Assembly (NCBI GenBank): GCA_002733945.2
Contig: NVXO02000004.1
Coordinates: 163,292-181,682, forward strand
DNA length: 18,391 nucleotides
Direction of reading: 5' to 3'
DNA from: Sulfurimonas sp.
GTDB lineage: Bacteria > Campylobacterota > Campylobacteria > Campylobacterales > Sulfurimonadaceae
Positions 7,439 to 15,253 of this stretch are shown one piece after another. The notes under the pieces are model-generated. The model made no database searches. It saw nothing but the letters and a program-made list of their open reading frames with translations, and had not been told where the DNA came from. The translations under genes were made by a program, and so were the position numbers. Position 1 is the first letter of the stretch; each line of letters opens with the position of its first letter.

Positions 7439-8824
7439 ATGAGAGAATTTTTAACAACAGAAAGAATCGACCCAGAGAAAAGATTAGTCGTAGAGAGAAC
7501 AAAAGACTTTAATGAGATATATGAAGTTTTTAACCTTGATGACGCAAGTACTCAAAGTGATAGATGTATTCAGTGTGGAGATCCATTTTGTTTAAACAAA
7601 TGTCCTCTACATAATTATATCCCACAGTGGTTAAAATCAATCGCAGAGAAAGATTTAGAGTTTGCATTTAAACTCTCAAATGAGCCATCTCCATTCCCTG
7701 AGGTTATGGGTCGTATTTGTCCTCATGATAGACTTTGTGAGGGTGATTGTACTCTTAATGATGGTCATGGTGCTATTACTATTGGTAGTATCGAAACACA
7801 TATTACAGAAGAGGGTTTTAAAGCTGGACTTACTCCTGATTTTCCAGGTGTAACAAGTGATAAAAAAGTAGCAGTTATAGGCTCCGGTCCTGCTGGACTT
7901 TCAGTTGCCACATATCTACTTCGTTCAGGTCTTGGTGTAACTATGTATGAGAAAGCTGACCGTGCAGGTGGACTTTTAACATATGGTATTCCTAGTTTTA
8001 AGTTAGATAAGAAAATTGTTGAACGTAGAATATCACTTCTTTTAGATGCCGGTATGAAACTGGTTCTTAACTGTGAAATAGGTAAAGATAAACCTTTTGA
8101 AGAGATAGCAAATGAGCATGATGCAATGTTTATTGGTGTTGGTGCTACAAAAGCAAAATATGCTGGACTTTCAGGTGAGAAAGCTCCTAATGTTTATCGT
8201 GCCATGGACTACCTAACAAATATTCAAAGAAAAAACTTTAAAGAAGATTATGATAAAAAGTTTGACTTTAAAGATAAAAATGTTGTAGTTGTTGGTGGTG
8301 GTGATACTGCTATGGATTGTTTACGTACTGCAAAGCGCGAAGGTGCAAAGTCTGTTACATGTCTTTACCGTCGTGATGAGTTAAACATGCCAGGATCTAA
8401 AAAAGAGTATAAGAATGCTATGGAAGAGGGTGTAGACTTTACATTTTTAGCTTCTCCAAAAGAACTTATTCTTGATGAAAAAGGTAATGCTATCGCAGTT
8501 GAGTATGTGAAAACTACTCTTGGTGCAAAAGGTGAGGATGGCCGTCAACGAATGGAAGAGATTAAAGGCTCCGAAGCTCGTGCTAACGCAGATGTTGTTA
8601 TAATGTCACTAGGGTTTGATCCTGTTGTTCCATCTTTTTTAGCTGAGAATGGCATAGAGACTAACTCTTGGGGTGGGATAACTTTGAATGAAGAGACACA
8701 TGAAACATCAACTGCTGGAATCTATGCTGGTGGTGACTGTTACCGTGGTGCAGATCTTGTTGTGACGGCTGCGTTTGATGGTCGTGAAGCTGCAAGAAGC
8801 ATCGCTGAATCTTTACTAAAGTAA
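7439..8824 (+). CDS. gltD: Glutamate synthase (NADPH), small beta subunit
   Basis: Flavoprotein that oxidises NADPH and passes electrons through FAD and iron-sulfur clusters to the FMN site of GltB. The N-terminal cysteines are C43, C46, C51 and C55 (CIQCGDPFCLNKC), and C94, C100 and C104 (CPHDRLCEGDC), which hold the two 4Fe-4S clusters. The FAD Rossmann motif GSGPAG is at 148-153. A second dinucleotide fold starts at VVVVGGGDTAMDC and should bind NADPH. The closing GIYAGGDCYRGADLVVTA is the usual FAD-contact motif. At 461 aa it is full length. Its ATG lies 4 bases after the gltB stop with GGAG upstream inside the gltB end, so the two subunits are co-transcribed and probably co-translated. 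Confidence 0.97.
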   Translation: MREFLTTERIDPEKRLVVERTKDFNEIYEVFNLDDASTQSDRCIQCGDPFCLNKCPLHNYIPQWLKSIAEKDLEFAFKLSNEPSPFPEVMGRICPHDRLCEGDCTLNDGHGAITIGSIETHITEEGFKAGLTPDFPGVTSDKKVAVIGSGPAGLSVATYLLRSGLGVTMYEKADRAGGLLTYGIPSFKLDKKIVERRISLLLDAGMKLVLNCEIGKDKPFEEIANEHDAMFIGVGATKAKYAGLSGEKAPNVYRAMDYLTNIQRKNFKEDYDKKFDFKDKNVVVVGGGDTAMDCLRTAKREGAKSVTCLYRRDELNMPGSKKEYKNAMEEGVDFTFLASPKELILDEKGNAIAVEYVKTTLGAKGEDGRQRMEEIKGSEARANADVVIMSLGFDPVVPSFLAENGIETNSWGGITLNEETHETSTAGIYAGGDCYRGADLVVTAAFDGREAARSIAESLLK

Positions 8825-8844
8825 ATACTACATTTTATCAATTT

Positions 8845-8861
8845 ACACATTTTTTATGTGT
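8845..8861 (+). terminator. Weak hairpin after gltD
   Basis: ACACAT and ATGTGT arms flank a five-T loop 21 bp after the gltD stop. The stem is only 6 bp and no T-run follows, so termination here would be inefficient or would need another factor. It is the only candidate between gltD and accD. Confidence 0.25.
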
Positions 8862-8923
8862 GAGTTGAGACTCTACTTTCATACAAAAACTACATTTGTT
8901 TCCTAAAATAAGTATAAATAAGC

Positions 8924-8929
8924 TATAAT
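8924..8929 (+). promoter_or_regulatory. -10 box of a promoter for the accD gene run
   Basis: A perfect TATAAT lies 30 bp before the accD start codon. It sits between two copies of the direct repeat TAAGCTAT (8919-8926 and 8931-8938), whose first copy overlaps the box. No clear -35 box is present. The predicted start point is near 8936, giving a leader of about 23 nt. Confidence 0.5.
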
Positions 8930-8958
8930 ATAAGCTATTTATAATTTAAGGATTTTTT

Positions 8959-9801
8959 TTGAACCTACTCGACCTATTTCATAAAACTTTTGATAACAAA
9001 ACAGCTATAAAAGAAGAGGCCTCTTCACATTGGATTACATGTAAATCATGCCATTCAACTATGTACTACAAAGAAGTTCAGAACCAAAACTATGTATGTC
9101 CTAAATGTGGATACCATATTCGTATTGGTGTAAAAGAGAGAATAGAACTCCTTGCAGACGAGGGAACATTTGTTGAGTTTGATGCTTCATTAGAACCGGT
9201 AGACCCGTTGAAATTTGTAGACAAAAAACCTTATAAAAAAAGAATAGAAGAGGGTTTTGCTAAAACAGGTCGTAAGTCTTCTGTTGTTGCAGGAAGCTGT
9301 AAAATGAACGGTGTAGCTACTCAGGTAGTTATTTTTGATTTTGCTTTTATGGGTGGAAGTTTAGGTTCTGTTGAGGGTGAGAAAATAGTTCGTGCAGTAG
9401 GGCGTGCTATAAAAAATAGAGAAGGGCTTGTAATACTTTCTGCTTCAGGTGGAGCACGTATGCAAGAGTCTACTTTTTCTCTGCTACAAATGAGTAAAAC
9501 TTCAGCTGCTTTAGCAAAACTAGCAAAAAATAACTTACCGTATATCTCAGTTCTTACCGACCCAACTATGGGTGGTGTTTCTGCATCATTTGCTACACTT
9601 GGCGATATTATCATAGCCGAACCTGGTGCACTTATTGGGTTTGCTGGACAGCGTGTAATTGAGCAGACTATTGGTTCAGCACTTCCAGATGGTTTTCAGC
9701 GTGCAGAATTTTTACTTGAAAAAGGTTCCATTGATATGATAGTAAATAGAAACGAGCTTAAAAAAACACTCTCTGATCTTTTTACTCTCTTAAAAGTATA
9801 A
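8959..9801 (+). CDS. accD: Acetyl-CoA carboxylase carboxyltransferase, beta subunit
   Basis: With AccA it moves the carboxyl group from biotin carrier protein to acetyl-CoA to give malonyl-CoA, the committed step of fatty acid synthesis. The N-terminal zinc ribbon is C28, C31, C47 and C50 (CKSC...CPKC). The crotonase-fold carboxylase core has SASGGARMQE and GGVSASFATLGD, which shape the acyl-CoA site and oxyanion hole, and GFAGQRVIEQT. Length 280 aa is normal. The start is a TTG, supported by AAGGA six bases upstream; the first internal ATG would cut into the zinc ribbon, so it cannot be the true start. It is first in a run of closely spaced genes. No accA is seen in this window. Confidence 0.95.
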   Translation: MNLLDLFHKTFDNKTAIKEEASSHWITCKSCHSTMYYKEVQNQNYVCPKCGYHIRIGVKERIELLADEGTFVEFDASLEPVDPLKFVDKKPYKKRIEEGFAKTGRKSSVVAGSCKMNGVATQVVIFDFAFMGGSLGSVEGEKIVRAVGRAIKNREGLVILSASGGARMQESTFSLLQMSKTSAALAKLAKNNLPYISVLTDPTMGGVSASFATLGDIIIAEPGALIGFAGQRVIEQTIGSALPDGFQRAEFLLEKGSIDMIVNRNELKKTLSDLFTLLKV

Positions 9802-9804
9802 ATC

Positions 9805-10368
9805 ATGAGACTGTATGCCCTCTGTGATCAAGATATGCTTGATGCTAAAGGGATAAGTGTCCAAGAGTATATAACTTTAGCTAAAGAGCATAATGCTGAG
9901 ATAATTCAATATCGTAATAAAAATGCTGATATGGAATTTATCAAACAACAACTTATTTTTATTAGACAAATTTATGATGGTTTTTTAATCGTTAATGATG
10001 CAGTTGAACTAGTTGAGTACTGTGATGGTGTGCACCTTGGACAAGAAGACCTTTTAAAAATTGATGAAGATATTCACAAGGCTGTTAAACTTGTCCGGAG
10101 TGTTGTAACTGAAGATAAGATTTTAGGCATATCTACACACAATAAAGAAGAAGTACTCCAAGCAAACAGTCTTGACTTAAATTACATTGGTTTAGGGGCA
10201 TATAGAGCTACTAGCACCAAAAAAGACATAACTGGTGTACTTGGAGACTCCTTAGAGGAGATAGCACGGGAATCGAAGCATTTAGTTGGGGCTATCGGTG
10301 GTGTAACACTTGATGATGAAATTACTCATGTGACCTATAATGTTATAGGTAGTGGTCTACTCAAATGA
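9805..10368 (+). CDS. thiE: Thiamine phosphate synthase / TenI family protein
   Basis: A TIM-barrel protein of the ThiE/TenI family. ThiE joins the pyrimidine and thiazole moieties into thiamine phosphate; TenI members are thiazole tautomerases. Several ThiE active-site positions appear kept: R and K in QYRNKN, N and D in LIVNDAVEL, the GVHLGQEDL motif, S in GISTHNKEE, and T..T.K in RATSTKKD. At 187 aa it is slightly short (about 205-215 usual), and the normal Arg after ND is Ala. It starts 3 bases after accD without a clear ribosome binding site, suggesting translational coupling, and its stop overlaps the rlmH start. ThiE activity is the better guess but a TenI-like role is not excluded. 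The gene symbol is provisional. Confidence 0.75.
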   Translation: MRLYALCDQDMLDAKGISVQEYITLAKEHNAEIIQYRNKNADMEFIKQQLIFIRQIYDGFLIVNDAVELVEYCDGVHLGQEDLLKIDEDIHKAVKLVRSVVTEDKILGISTHNKEEVLQANSLDLNYIGLGAYRATSTKKDITGVLGDSLEEIARESKHLVGAIGGVTLDDEITHVTYNVIGSGLLK

Positions 10369-10823
10369 ATATAGAAATTATTAGTATTGCTAAAAAAGAG
10401 AAAACTATTTACGATCCTCTCTATAAAGAATTAACAAAAATGATTTCTCGCTTCGCAAATGTGAAAGATATTGAAATTTTTAACAAAGATGTAACAAAAG
10501 CACATACTATTTCCCCTAAGTCTGCGCAGACGGCATATACAAAGATACTAGAACCTTATATTAATGCTGCTTATAGTGTTACTTTACACCCTAATGGAAA
10601 AATAATTGATAGTTTTGAATTTAGTAAGCTTTTAGATGGTAAAATGTCAGTTAAATTTTTCATAGGTGGTGCATACGGTTTTGAAGATGACTTTTTAAAC
10701 AAAAGTGATGTTGTCATAAGCCTAGGAAAAATCACGATGAGCCATAAAATTGCCAAAGCAGTTTTACTCGAACAGATATATCGAGGTTTTTCTATTTTAA
10801 CAAATCATCCATACCATAAGTAA
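10365..10823 (+). CDS. rlmH: 23S rRNA pseudouridine-1915 N3-methyltransferase
   Basis: A SPOUT-family enzyme that uses S-adenosylmethionine to methylate pseudouridine 1915 in helix 69 of 23S rRNA on assembled ribosomes. At 152 aa it matches the family (about 155). The trefoil-knot AdoMet site is visible as FFIGGAYGF, followed by the C-terminal motif with [23 protein letters not shown] and the closing PYHK that is typical of RlmH. Its ATG overlaps the stop of the preceding gene in the arrangement ATGA, so translation is likely coupled. It is followed 10 bases later by the DksA-like gene. Confidence 0.95.
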   Translation: MNIEIISIAKKEKTIYDPLYKELTKMISRFANVKDIEIFNKDVTKAHTISPKSAQTAYTKILEPYINAAYSVTLHPNGKIIDSFEFSKLLDGKMSVKFFIGGAYGFEDDFLNKSDVVISLGKITMSHKIAKAVLLEQIYRGFSILTNHPYHK

Positions 10824-10833
10824 AGGGATATAA

Positions 10834-11184
10834 GTGCAAGCAAGTGAGTTAAGTTATTTCAAAGAGATACTAGAAAGTCGTAAAGAACAGATAAATAGTA
10901 ATATTGACGGTGTTAACAATGAACTAAGTCAATTAAACGCATTAGAGTTAAATGATGAGGGTGATCATGCCGCAGTTAATAATAACTCAATGGTAGAGAG
11001 TGCTATAATTATACAACAGACACAAGAACTCCGTGAGATTGAAGTTACTTTAGGTAAAATATCACATGGCGATTACGGTACTTGCGAAATGTGTGAAGAC
11101 GATATAGGTTTTCAACGTTTAAAAGTAAAACCACATGCAATATACTGCATTGATTGTAGAGAGATAGTAGAAAAAACTAAATAA
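10834..11184 (+). CDS. dksA: Short DksA/TraR-type zinc-finger protein
   Basis: Probably a transcription factor that enters the secondary channel of RNA polymerase and, with ppGpp, tunes stable RNA and amino acid promoters. The zinc finger has four cysteines, C84, C87, C105 and C108. The N-terminal part is helical and its tip carries D41-E-G-D44-H-A46, matching the functional DxxDxA motif of DksA. At 116 aa it is shorter than E. coli DksA (151), as I remember for the Campylobacter homologue; the coiled-coil arms are reduced. The start is GTG with AAAGGG six bases upstream. Between rlmH and a membrane protein, it belongs to a gene order known in Campylobacter. The exact assignment DksA versus TraR-like is open, but the conserved tip argues for an active RNA polymerase-binding factor. 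Confidence 0.85.
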   Translation: MQASELSYFKEILESRKEQINSNIDGVNNELSQLNALELNDEGDHAAVNNNSMVESAIIIQQTQELREIEVTLGKISHGDYGTCEMCEDDIGFQRLKVKPHAIYCIDCREIVEKTK

Positions 11185-11195
11185 TAGGAAAAAGA

Positions 11196-12215
11196 ATGTA
11201 CATCAAAAGATATACAATAGCTGCACTCATTTTAATGGCTTCAGTAGGGGCATTTGTTTACACATATGTAACGCAGGAAACAAAATCAATTGATTTTTTT
11301 GGTATACCTTTACCTGCTTTATCTATAGCAGTATGGATAGTGGTTCCTATCTTTGTACTTTATGTGGCGAGTGTACTACATATGTCTTTTTACTCTTTTC
11401 TTGGAAGCATGAGCCTTCGTAAGTATGAAAAAGATTATAATAAAATCATTGATGCTATCGTTGATGCTTATTTAGGAAAAAAATCAAGAAGTCACACTTT
11501 TAAAACAGATAGATATTCACTTTTAGGAAAACTACTAGAAAACACTACTATGTTTCCAGTAGAAAATGTTATAGGTTTAACTGAAAATGAAAAAATTGAT
11601 GGTGTTTTAAAAATTATTGGTGATATTAAAAATGGTGAAGTTGTTGACTTAAAACCATATAATCTTTTAAAAGATAATGAACTTGTTATTCAAAATAAGC
11701 GTAACAAGTATAAAAAAGGGATTCTTAAAGCTGAAGACATTCTCTCAAATGAGACTAAATATGCTGATGTACTAAGAGAAGAAGCATATATTGATTATGT
11801 GAAAACTGCTTCAATTTCTAATCTTTTAAAATACAAGGCACTGTTGTCTAAAGATTCTTTATACATAGTCTTAGCACGTGTAAATGCTGATGAGTATACT
11901 TTAGAAATTAAAAATGAAGAGTTACTTTCTCTTATAAAATCTTTAAATTTAAGTGTAGCTGACTTCATTAAACTTTCGGCTGTAATCGCTACTGGTGGTA
12001 TGATTCCAGAGCAGCGCATAAAACTTTTTGAAATGTTAAGTGATGAAAATGAAGACGCTATAGACTCGTACCTTTATACACTATTTGACTTAGAAATGTT
12101 AGCTCCTGTTGATAGTATTCTTGATAATTCTTCAGATAAAGAGTACCAAAATTTTAAAGCATATCGTGCTTTAAAATTATGTAACAAAAACTTTAGTATA
12201 GAACTATTTGTCTAA
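11196..12215 (+). CDS. Conserved two-pass membrane protein of unknown function
   Basis: I do not recognise a named family. The 339-aa protein has two hydrophobic segments near the N-terminus (about 7-25 and 41-62), the first after the basic start MYIKR, which places the short loop outside and the long remainder inside. The C-terminal 270 residues are soluble, mostly helical, rich in Lys, Glu and Leu, and carry no catalytic motif I can identify. The start at 11196 has a strong AGGAAAAAGA site. It sits 11 bases after the DksA-like gene and 3 bases before dus; a membrane protein occupies the same place in Campylobacter as I remember it, so the link with dus and the DksA-like gene is old. The last 70 bases contain a perfect 12-bp inverted repeat (listed separately). 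Confidence 0.85.
   Translation: MYIKRYTIAALILMASVGAFVYTYVTQETKSIDFFGIPLPALSIAVWIVVPIFVLYVASVLHMSFYSFLGSMSLRKYEKDYNKIIDAIVDAYLGKKSRSHTFKTDRYSLLGKLLENTTMFPVENVIGLTENEKIDGVLKIIGDIKNGEVVDLKPYNLLKDNELVIQNKRNKYKKGILKAEDILSNETKYADVLREEAYIDYVKTASISNLLKYKALLSKDSLYIVLARVNADEYTLEIKNEELLSLIKSLNLSVADFIKLSAVIATGGMIPEQRIKLFEMLSDENEDAIDSYLYTLFDLEMLAPVDSILDNSSDKEYQNFKAYRALKLCNKNFSIELFV
12150..12178 (+). repeat. 12-bp inverted repeat inside the 3' end of the membrane protein gene
   Basis: AATTTTAAAGCA (12150-12161), loop TATCG, then TGCTTTAAAATT (12167-12178): perfect arms within coding sequence. In RNA it gives a 12-bp, mainly A-U stem ending 40 nt before the start codon of dus. No T-run follows, so it is not a terminator. 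Confidence 0.6.
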
Positions 12216-12218
12216 TCT

Positions 12219-13169
12219 ATGCTAAATAAGCTTTCCTTTGATAATCCTCTATATGTACTTGCTCCCTTAGCTGGTTTTACAGACCTTCCATTTCGTAGTG
12301 TCGTTAAAAAATTTGGAGCAGACCTTACTATAAGCGAGATGTTAAGCTCAAATGCTCTAGCACATGGCTCTGAGAAAACACTACACATGTTAGAGAAGTC
12401 AATTAACGAAGACCCTTACTCTGTACAGATTTCTGCTTCACAAATAGATATAGCAAGACGTGCTGTTGAAGTTCTCAATGAACAAGAGGGCATAGATATC
12501 ATAGACCTTAACTGTGGTTGTCCCGTTCCAAAAGTTGTAGGACATGGAAGTGGTAGTTCCCTTCTTTTAGATTTACCTCTTATGGGCGATATTATTAGAA
12601 CTATAAAAGATACTTCAAACAAGTCTATGACATCTGTAAAAATTCGTCTTGGATTTGCAGAGAAAAACCATGTTGATATCGCTAAAATGGTTGAAGACAG
12701 TGGTGCTGACTTTTTAGCTGTTCATGGTCGTACTCGTATTGGAAAGTTTAAAGCACCTGTTGATTATGATGCTATTAGAGAGATAAAAGAGGCTGTTAAT
12801 ATTCCTGTAATTGCCAATGGTGATATAGATTCTTACGAGAAAGCCAAATGGGTAACAGAACATACTGGTGCTGATGGCATTATGATAGGACGTGGTGCTG
12901 TTGGTGCTCCTTGGATTTTTCATCAACTACGTTCAGGTGAAGAGTATATAAACTTTGCCCTAAAACATGAGATAATTATGGAGCATTTTGATAAGATGAT
13001 AGAGTTTTATGGTGCCCATGGTGTACCGATGTTTAGAAAACATACTCACACATACTCTAAGGGCTATAAAGGTGCTTCGGTACTTAGAAATGAAGTGAAT
13101 TCAATTACTGATATACAAGAATATAGAAACTTACTAGATGATTTTTTTAGAAATGGAGAGTTTGCATAA
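12219..13169 (+). CDS. dusB: tRNA-dihydrouridine synthase
   Basis: An FMN enzyme that reduces uridines in the D-loop of tRNA with NADPH. The TIM barrel begins with LAPLAGFTDLPFR (14-26), where FMN binds. The catalytic Cys is C101 in DLNCGCPVPKVV, acting as general acid in the family. VKIRLGF, AVHGRTR, VIANGDI and GIMIGRGAVGAPWIF are standard Dus motifs lining the flavin phosphate site. Length 316 aa fits DusB (about 320). The start lies 3 bases after the preceding stop and shows no ribosome binding site that I can see, so translation probably depends on ribosomes arriving from the upstream gene. The DusB subgroup is the usual one in this phylum, but the subgroup is not proven from sequence alone. 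Confidence 0.93.
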   Translation: MLNKLSFDNPLYVLAPLAGFTDLPFRSVVKKFGADLTISEMLSSNALAHGSEKTLHMLEKSINEDPYSVQISASQIDIARRAVEVLNEQEGIDIIDLNCGCPVPKVVGHGSGSSLLLDLPLMGDIIRTIKDTSNKSMTSVKIRLGFAEKNHVDIAKMVEDSGADFLAVHGRTRIGKFKAPVDYDAIREIKEAVNIPVIANGDIDSYEKAKWVTEHTGADGIMIGRGAVGAPWIFHQLRSGEEYINFALKHEIIMEHFDKMIEFYGAHGVPMFRKHTHTYSKGYKGASVLRNEVNSITDIQEYRNLLDDFFRNGEFA

Positions 13170-14330
13170 ATGTCACAAATACACCCTTTAGATATGAGTG
13201 AATCAATCAAGCTCTTAGAAACTGCTGACATAGCTGATAACCTATATCACTATGATTACAATACTAAACACCTGCTTTCCCTTTTAGCAAAGAATATACA
13301 AGTAGATGATCCAGCATACATGAGCTCATTTCGCTCATTTGAAGGTGAAGTATTTGAAAACTTTGTGTATGAAAAACTGCTGCGTTATGCACAAGATAAT
13401 GACTATATAGATAAGTTTGTGCTCAAAGGTTTTCATCAAAATAAACATAAGGCTTATGCAAATACTCTCTCGATTAGTGAAAAAGAGCAGATAGTATATA
13501 GAACAAAGTCACGTGAGATAAGTGAGTTTGATGCGATGTTTGTAACTGTAAAAAATGAGTTGTATTTTGTAGAAATGACACTTGTAAAATCAGTGCTTAA
13601 ACTTCGCCGTCGCTTACGCAAGAAAAAAGCTCTCTTAGAGATCATCTTTCCTAACTATGAAATAAAGGCTTTAATCATCTTAAATGATGGTGCAACAGGT
13701 GCTAAGCAGTTCCCTGACTACTGTAAGGTGTGGTTCACTAAAGAGTTCTCAGCAGGTGATGTCCTAGATCAAATTATTGCAAAAGATAAACGCCAACTTG
13801 TCCCTAAAGATATCATAAACGGTGGATGTATGATAGAAGCTCACGAGCTGAAGTTACATCCATTTAGATATTATAATACAATGTCATGGATTACAAAAAC
13901 TATTAGAAGCCATAAAAAGCATATATTGGATATGTCCTTTTTAATGAACTTCAAAGTTCAGCGTTATCACGATCTTTATAATAAGTTTTATGTAGGTTAC
14001 TTAAATGTAGAAAATGCAAAAAAGATGCTTAAACTTGAAGGTGAGTATACTGATACTCAGCGTGTAATGGTTGCTTTGGAGAAGAAACATTCTGATGAAA
14101 TAGTTCTTACATACTATATTCAAACAGGCCGTAAGAAGTTATATCTTTATACTATAGAGAATGGGAAAATCACGAAAGAGAAAAAAGACCCGTATGGTAT
14201 CACTGTGACAGAAGTATTTCATATAAATAAGCAAATGGATAACTCTTATGAGATGAATTTAACTCATATCGGAGTTGTAAAGAAACTTTTAAAAGACCGT
14301 TTTACTTCTGCTATAAAAAAAGAAGATTAA
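13170..14330 (+). CDS. Unrecognised protein with a possible PD-(D/E)XK nuclease-like core
   Basis: I cannot name this 386-aa protein. Its middle has the layout of the PD-(D/E)XK nuclease fold: a helix with several acidic residues (FEGEVFENFVYEKLL, residues 57-71), then EISEFDAMFV with D121, a turn, and a strand LYFVEMT with E135, followed by a basic helix (VLKLRRRLRKKK) and a strand ALIIL. The usual E-x-K is E-M-T here, so the Lys is replaced, although a Lys occurs five residues after the Glu (K140). A long C-terminal region of about 170 residues has strands ending in HIGVVKKLL. It could be an inactive or variant nuclease-like domain used for binding. Its ATG follows the dus stop directly, and the two share a transcript. 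Its stop overlaps the stop of the converging fliO-like gene. Confidence 0.85.
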   Translation: MSQIHPLDMSESIKLLETADIADNLYHYDYNTKHLLSLLAKNIQVDDPAYMSSFRSFEGEVFENFVYEKLLRYAQDNDYIDKFVLKGFHQNKHKAYANTLSISEKEQIVYRTKSREISEFDAMFVTVKNELYFVEMTLVKSVLKLRRRLRKKKALLEIIFPNYEIKALIILNDGATGAKQFPDYCKVWFTKEFSAGDVLDQIIAKDKRQLVPKDIINGGCMIEAHELKLHPFRYYNTMSWITKTIRSHKKHILDMSFLMNFKVQRYHDLYNKFYVGYLNVENAKKMLKLEGEYTDTQRVMVALEKKHSDEIVLTYYIQTGRKKLYLYTIENGKITKEKKDPYGITVTEVFHINKQMDNSYEMNLTHIGVVKKLLKDRFTSAIKKED

Positions 14331-15253
14331 GCTTCATCTGCATAAATCAGTGAAGCAGCTCTTTCCTTATATGCTTGAATAGGCTCTTTATACTGAGTGT
14401 TTGAGTATGTTTGACTACTTTCATTTGTACCTAAAAAATCCTCTAACTCTTTGTTCCTTTCTTGTAGTATAGAATCAAATTCTTGTTGTGACGTAGGTTT
14501 GTTATCTTTAAACTTATCAAGTAAAATATTACTATTTCCCATTAAAACCAAATAACTCTCATTTGCGAAGTCCAACATAACAACACTATTTTGATCGTCA
14601 ATAGCCTTTTGAAAGCGGATAGAGACCATCGAGTCAGAACTATCTGGATTAAATGCTAGATCTGTTTTTTTATCTTCTGCAACTTGAGTATCATTAGAGT
14701 TAAACAACCATGATTTATTTTGTTTTGTATGACCTGAGGGTATCATTTTTTTCTTTAAAACGAGTAAGATAATAATTCCAAAAATTAATATAGTTACTAC
14801 GATATAATAACTCGTAGACATTTCGCCACTCTTTTTAGTTGGTAACTTAGATAGACTATTGTTAGCAATAGCAGTCTGTACAGTACTTGGTTTCACAACT
14901 TGGGCACTTGTAAACCTAAGTCTTAGACCATAAGCATCAGATGTTTTTGAGGCAATAAGTCTAACATTTGGAGAGATAGATGCAACTATCTGTGTTTGAC
15001 CTTTTAATGGTGTTATTGTAAGTGAATGTAAAAAATCAGAATTCACTCGTTTTGTACGTGATGATTCAATAGAAGCATTTCCTAACTTGATGATGATTTT
15101 ATTTGTACTTTTACTCTGTGTGATTACACCAGAAAAAGGTGTATCAAAAGTTATCATTACATCAGCACGGTTACTTCTCTCATAAATATTATAAGACAAA
15201 ATTTTAGAAGCATAGAGAGAAAACGGGAGTAAAAAAAGAAGTAGATATTTCAT
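14327..15253 (-). CDS. fliO: FliO-like flagellar export protein with an added periplasmic AMIN-like domain
   Basis: FliO helps assemble the FliP/FliQ/FliR export gate of the flagellar type III system. This 308-aa protein has a signal peptide (MKYLLLFLLPFSLYAS), a periplasmic beta-rich region at about 17-115 that resembles an AMIN domain (ADVMITFDTPFSG, NKIIIKLGN), one membrane segment at about 148-168 (IVVTILIFGIIILLVL), then a basic anchor. The cytoplasmic part includes SIRFQKAIDDQNSVVMLDFA and ESYLVLMGNSNILLDKF, which match the FliO soluble core ('..svvlvev....lLvgv....i.lL..l'). Typical FliO is only about 120-150 aa, so this is the long form; a FliO of this kind is reported in Helicobacter. 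It overlaps the fliN stop by one base (TAATG), supporting a shared flagellar operon. The tail after the core is low-complexity. Confidence 0.75.
   Translation of the reverse strand: MKYLLLFLLPFSLYASKILSYNIYERSNRADVMITFDTPFSGVITQSKSTNKIIIKLGNASIESSRTKRVNSDFLHSLTITPLKGQTQIVASISPNVRLIASKTSDAYGLRLRFTSAQVVKPSTVQTAIANNSLSKLPTKKSGEMSTSYYIVVTILIFGIIILLVLKKKMIPSGHTKQNKSWLFNSNDTQVAEDKKTDLAFNPDSSDSMVSIRFQKAIDDQNSVVMLDFANESYLVLMGNSNILLDKFKDNKPTSQQEFDSILQERNKELEDFLGTNESSQTYSNTQYKEPIQAYKERAASLIYADEA

Noticed and set aside
9321..9614. 97-codon frame antisense to accD
   Set aside because: Fully inside accD, low-complexity composition, no support as a protein.
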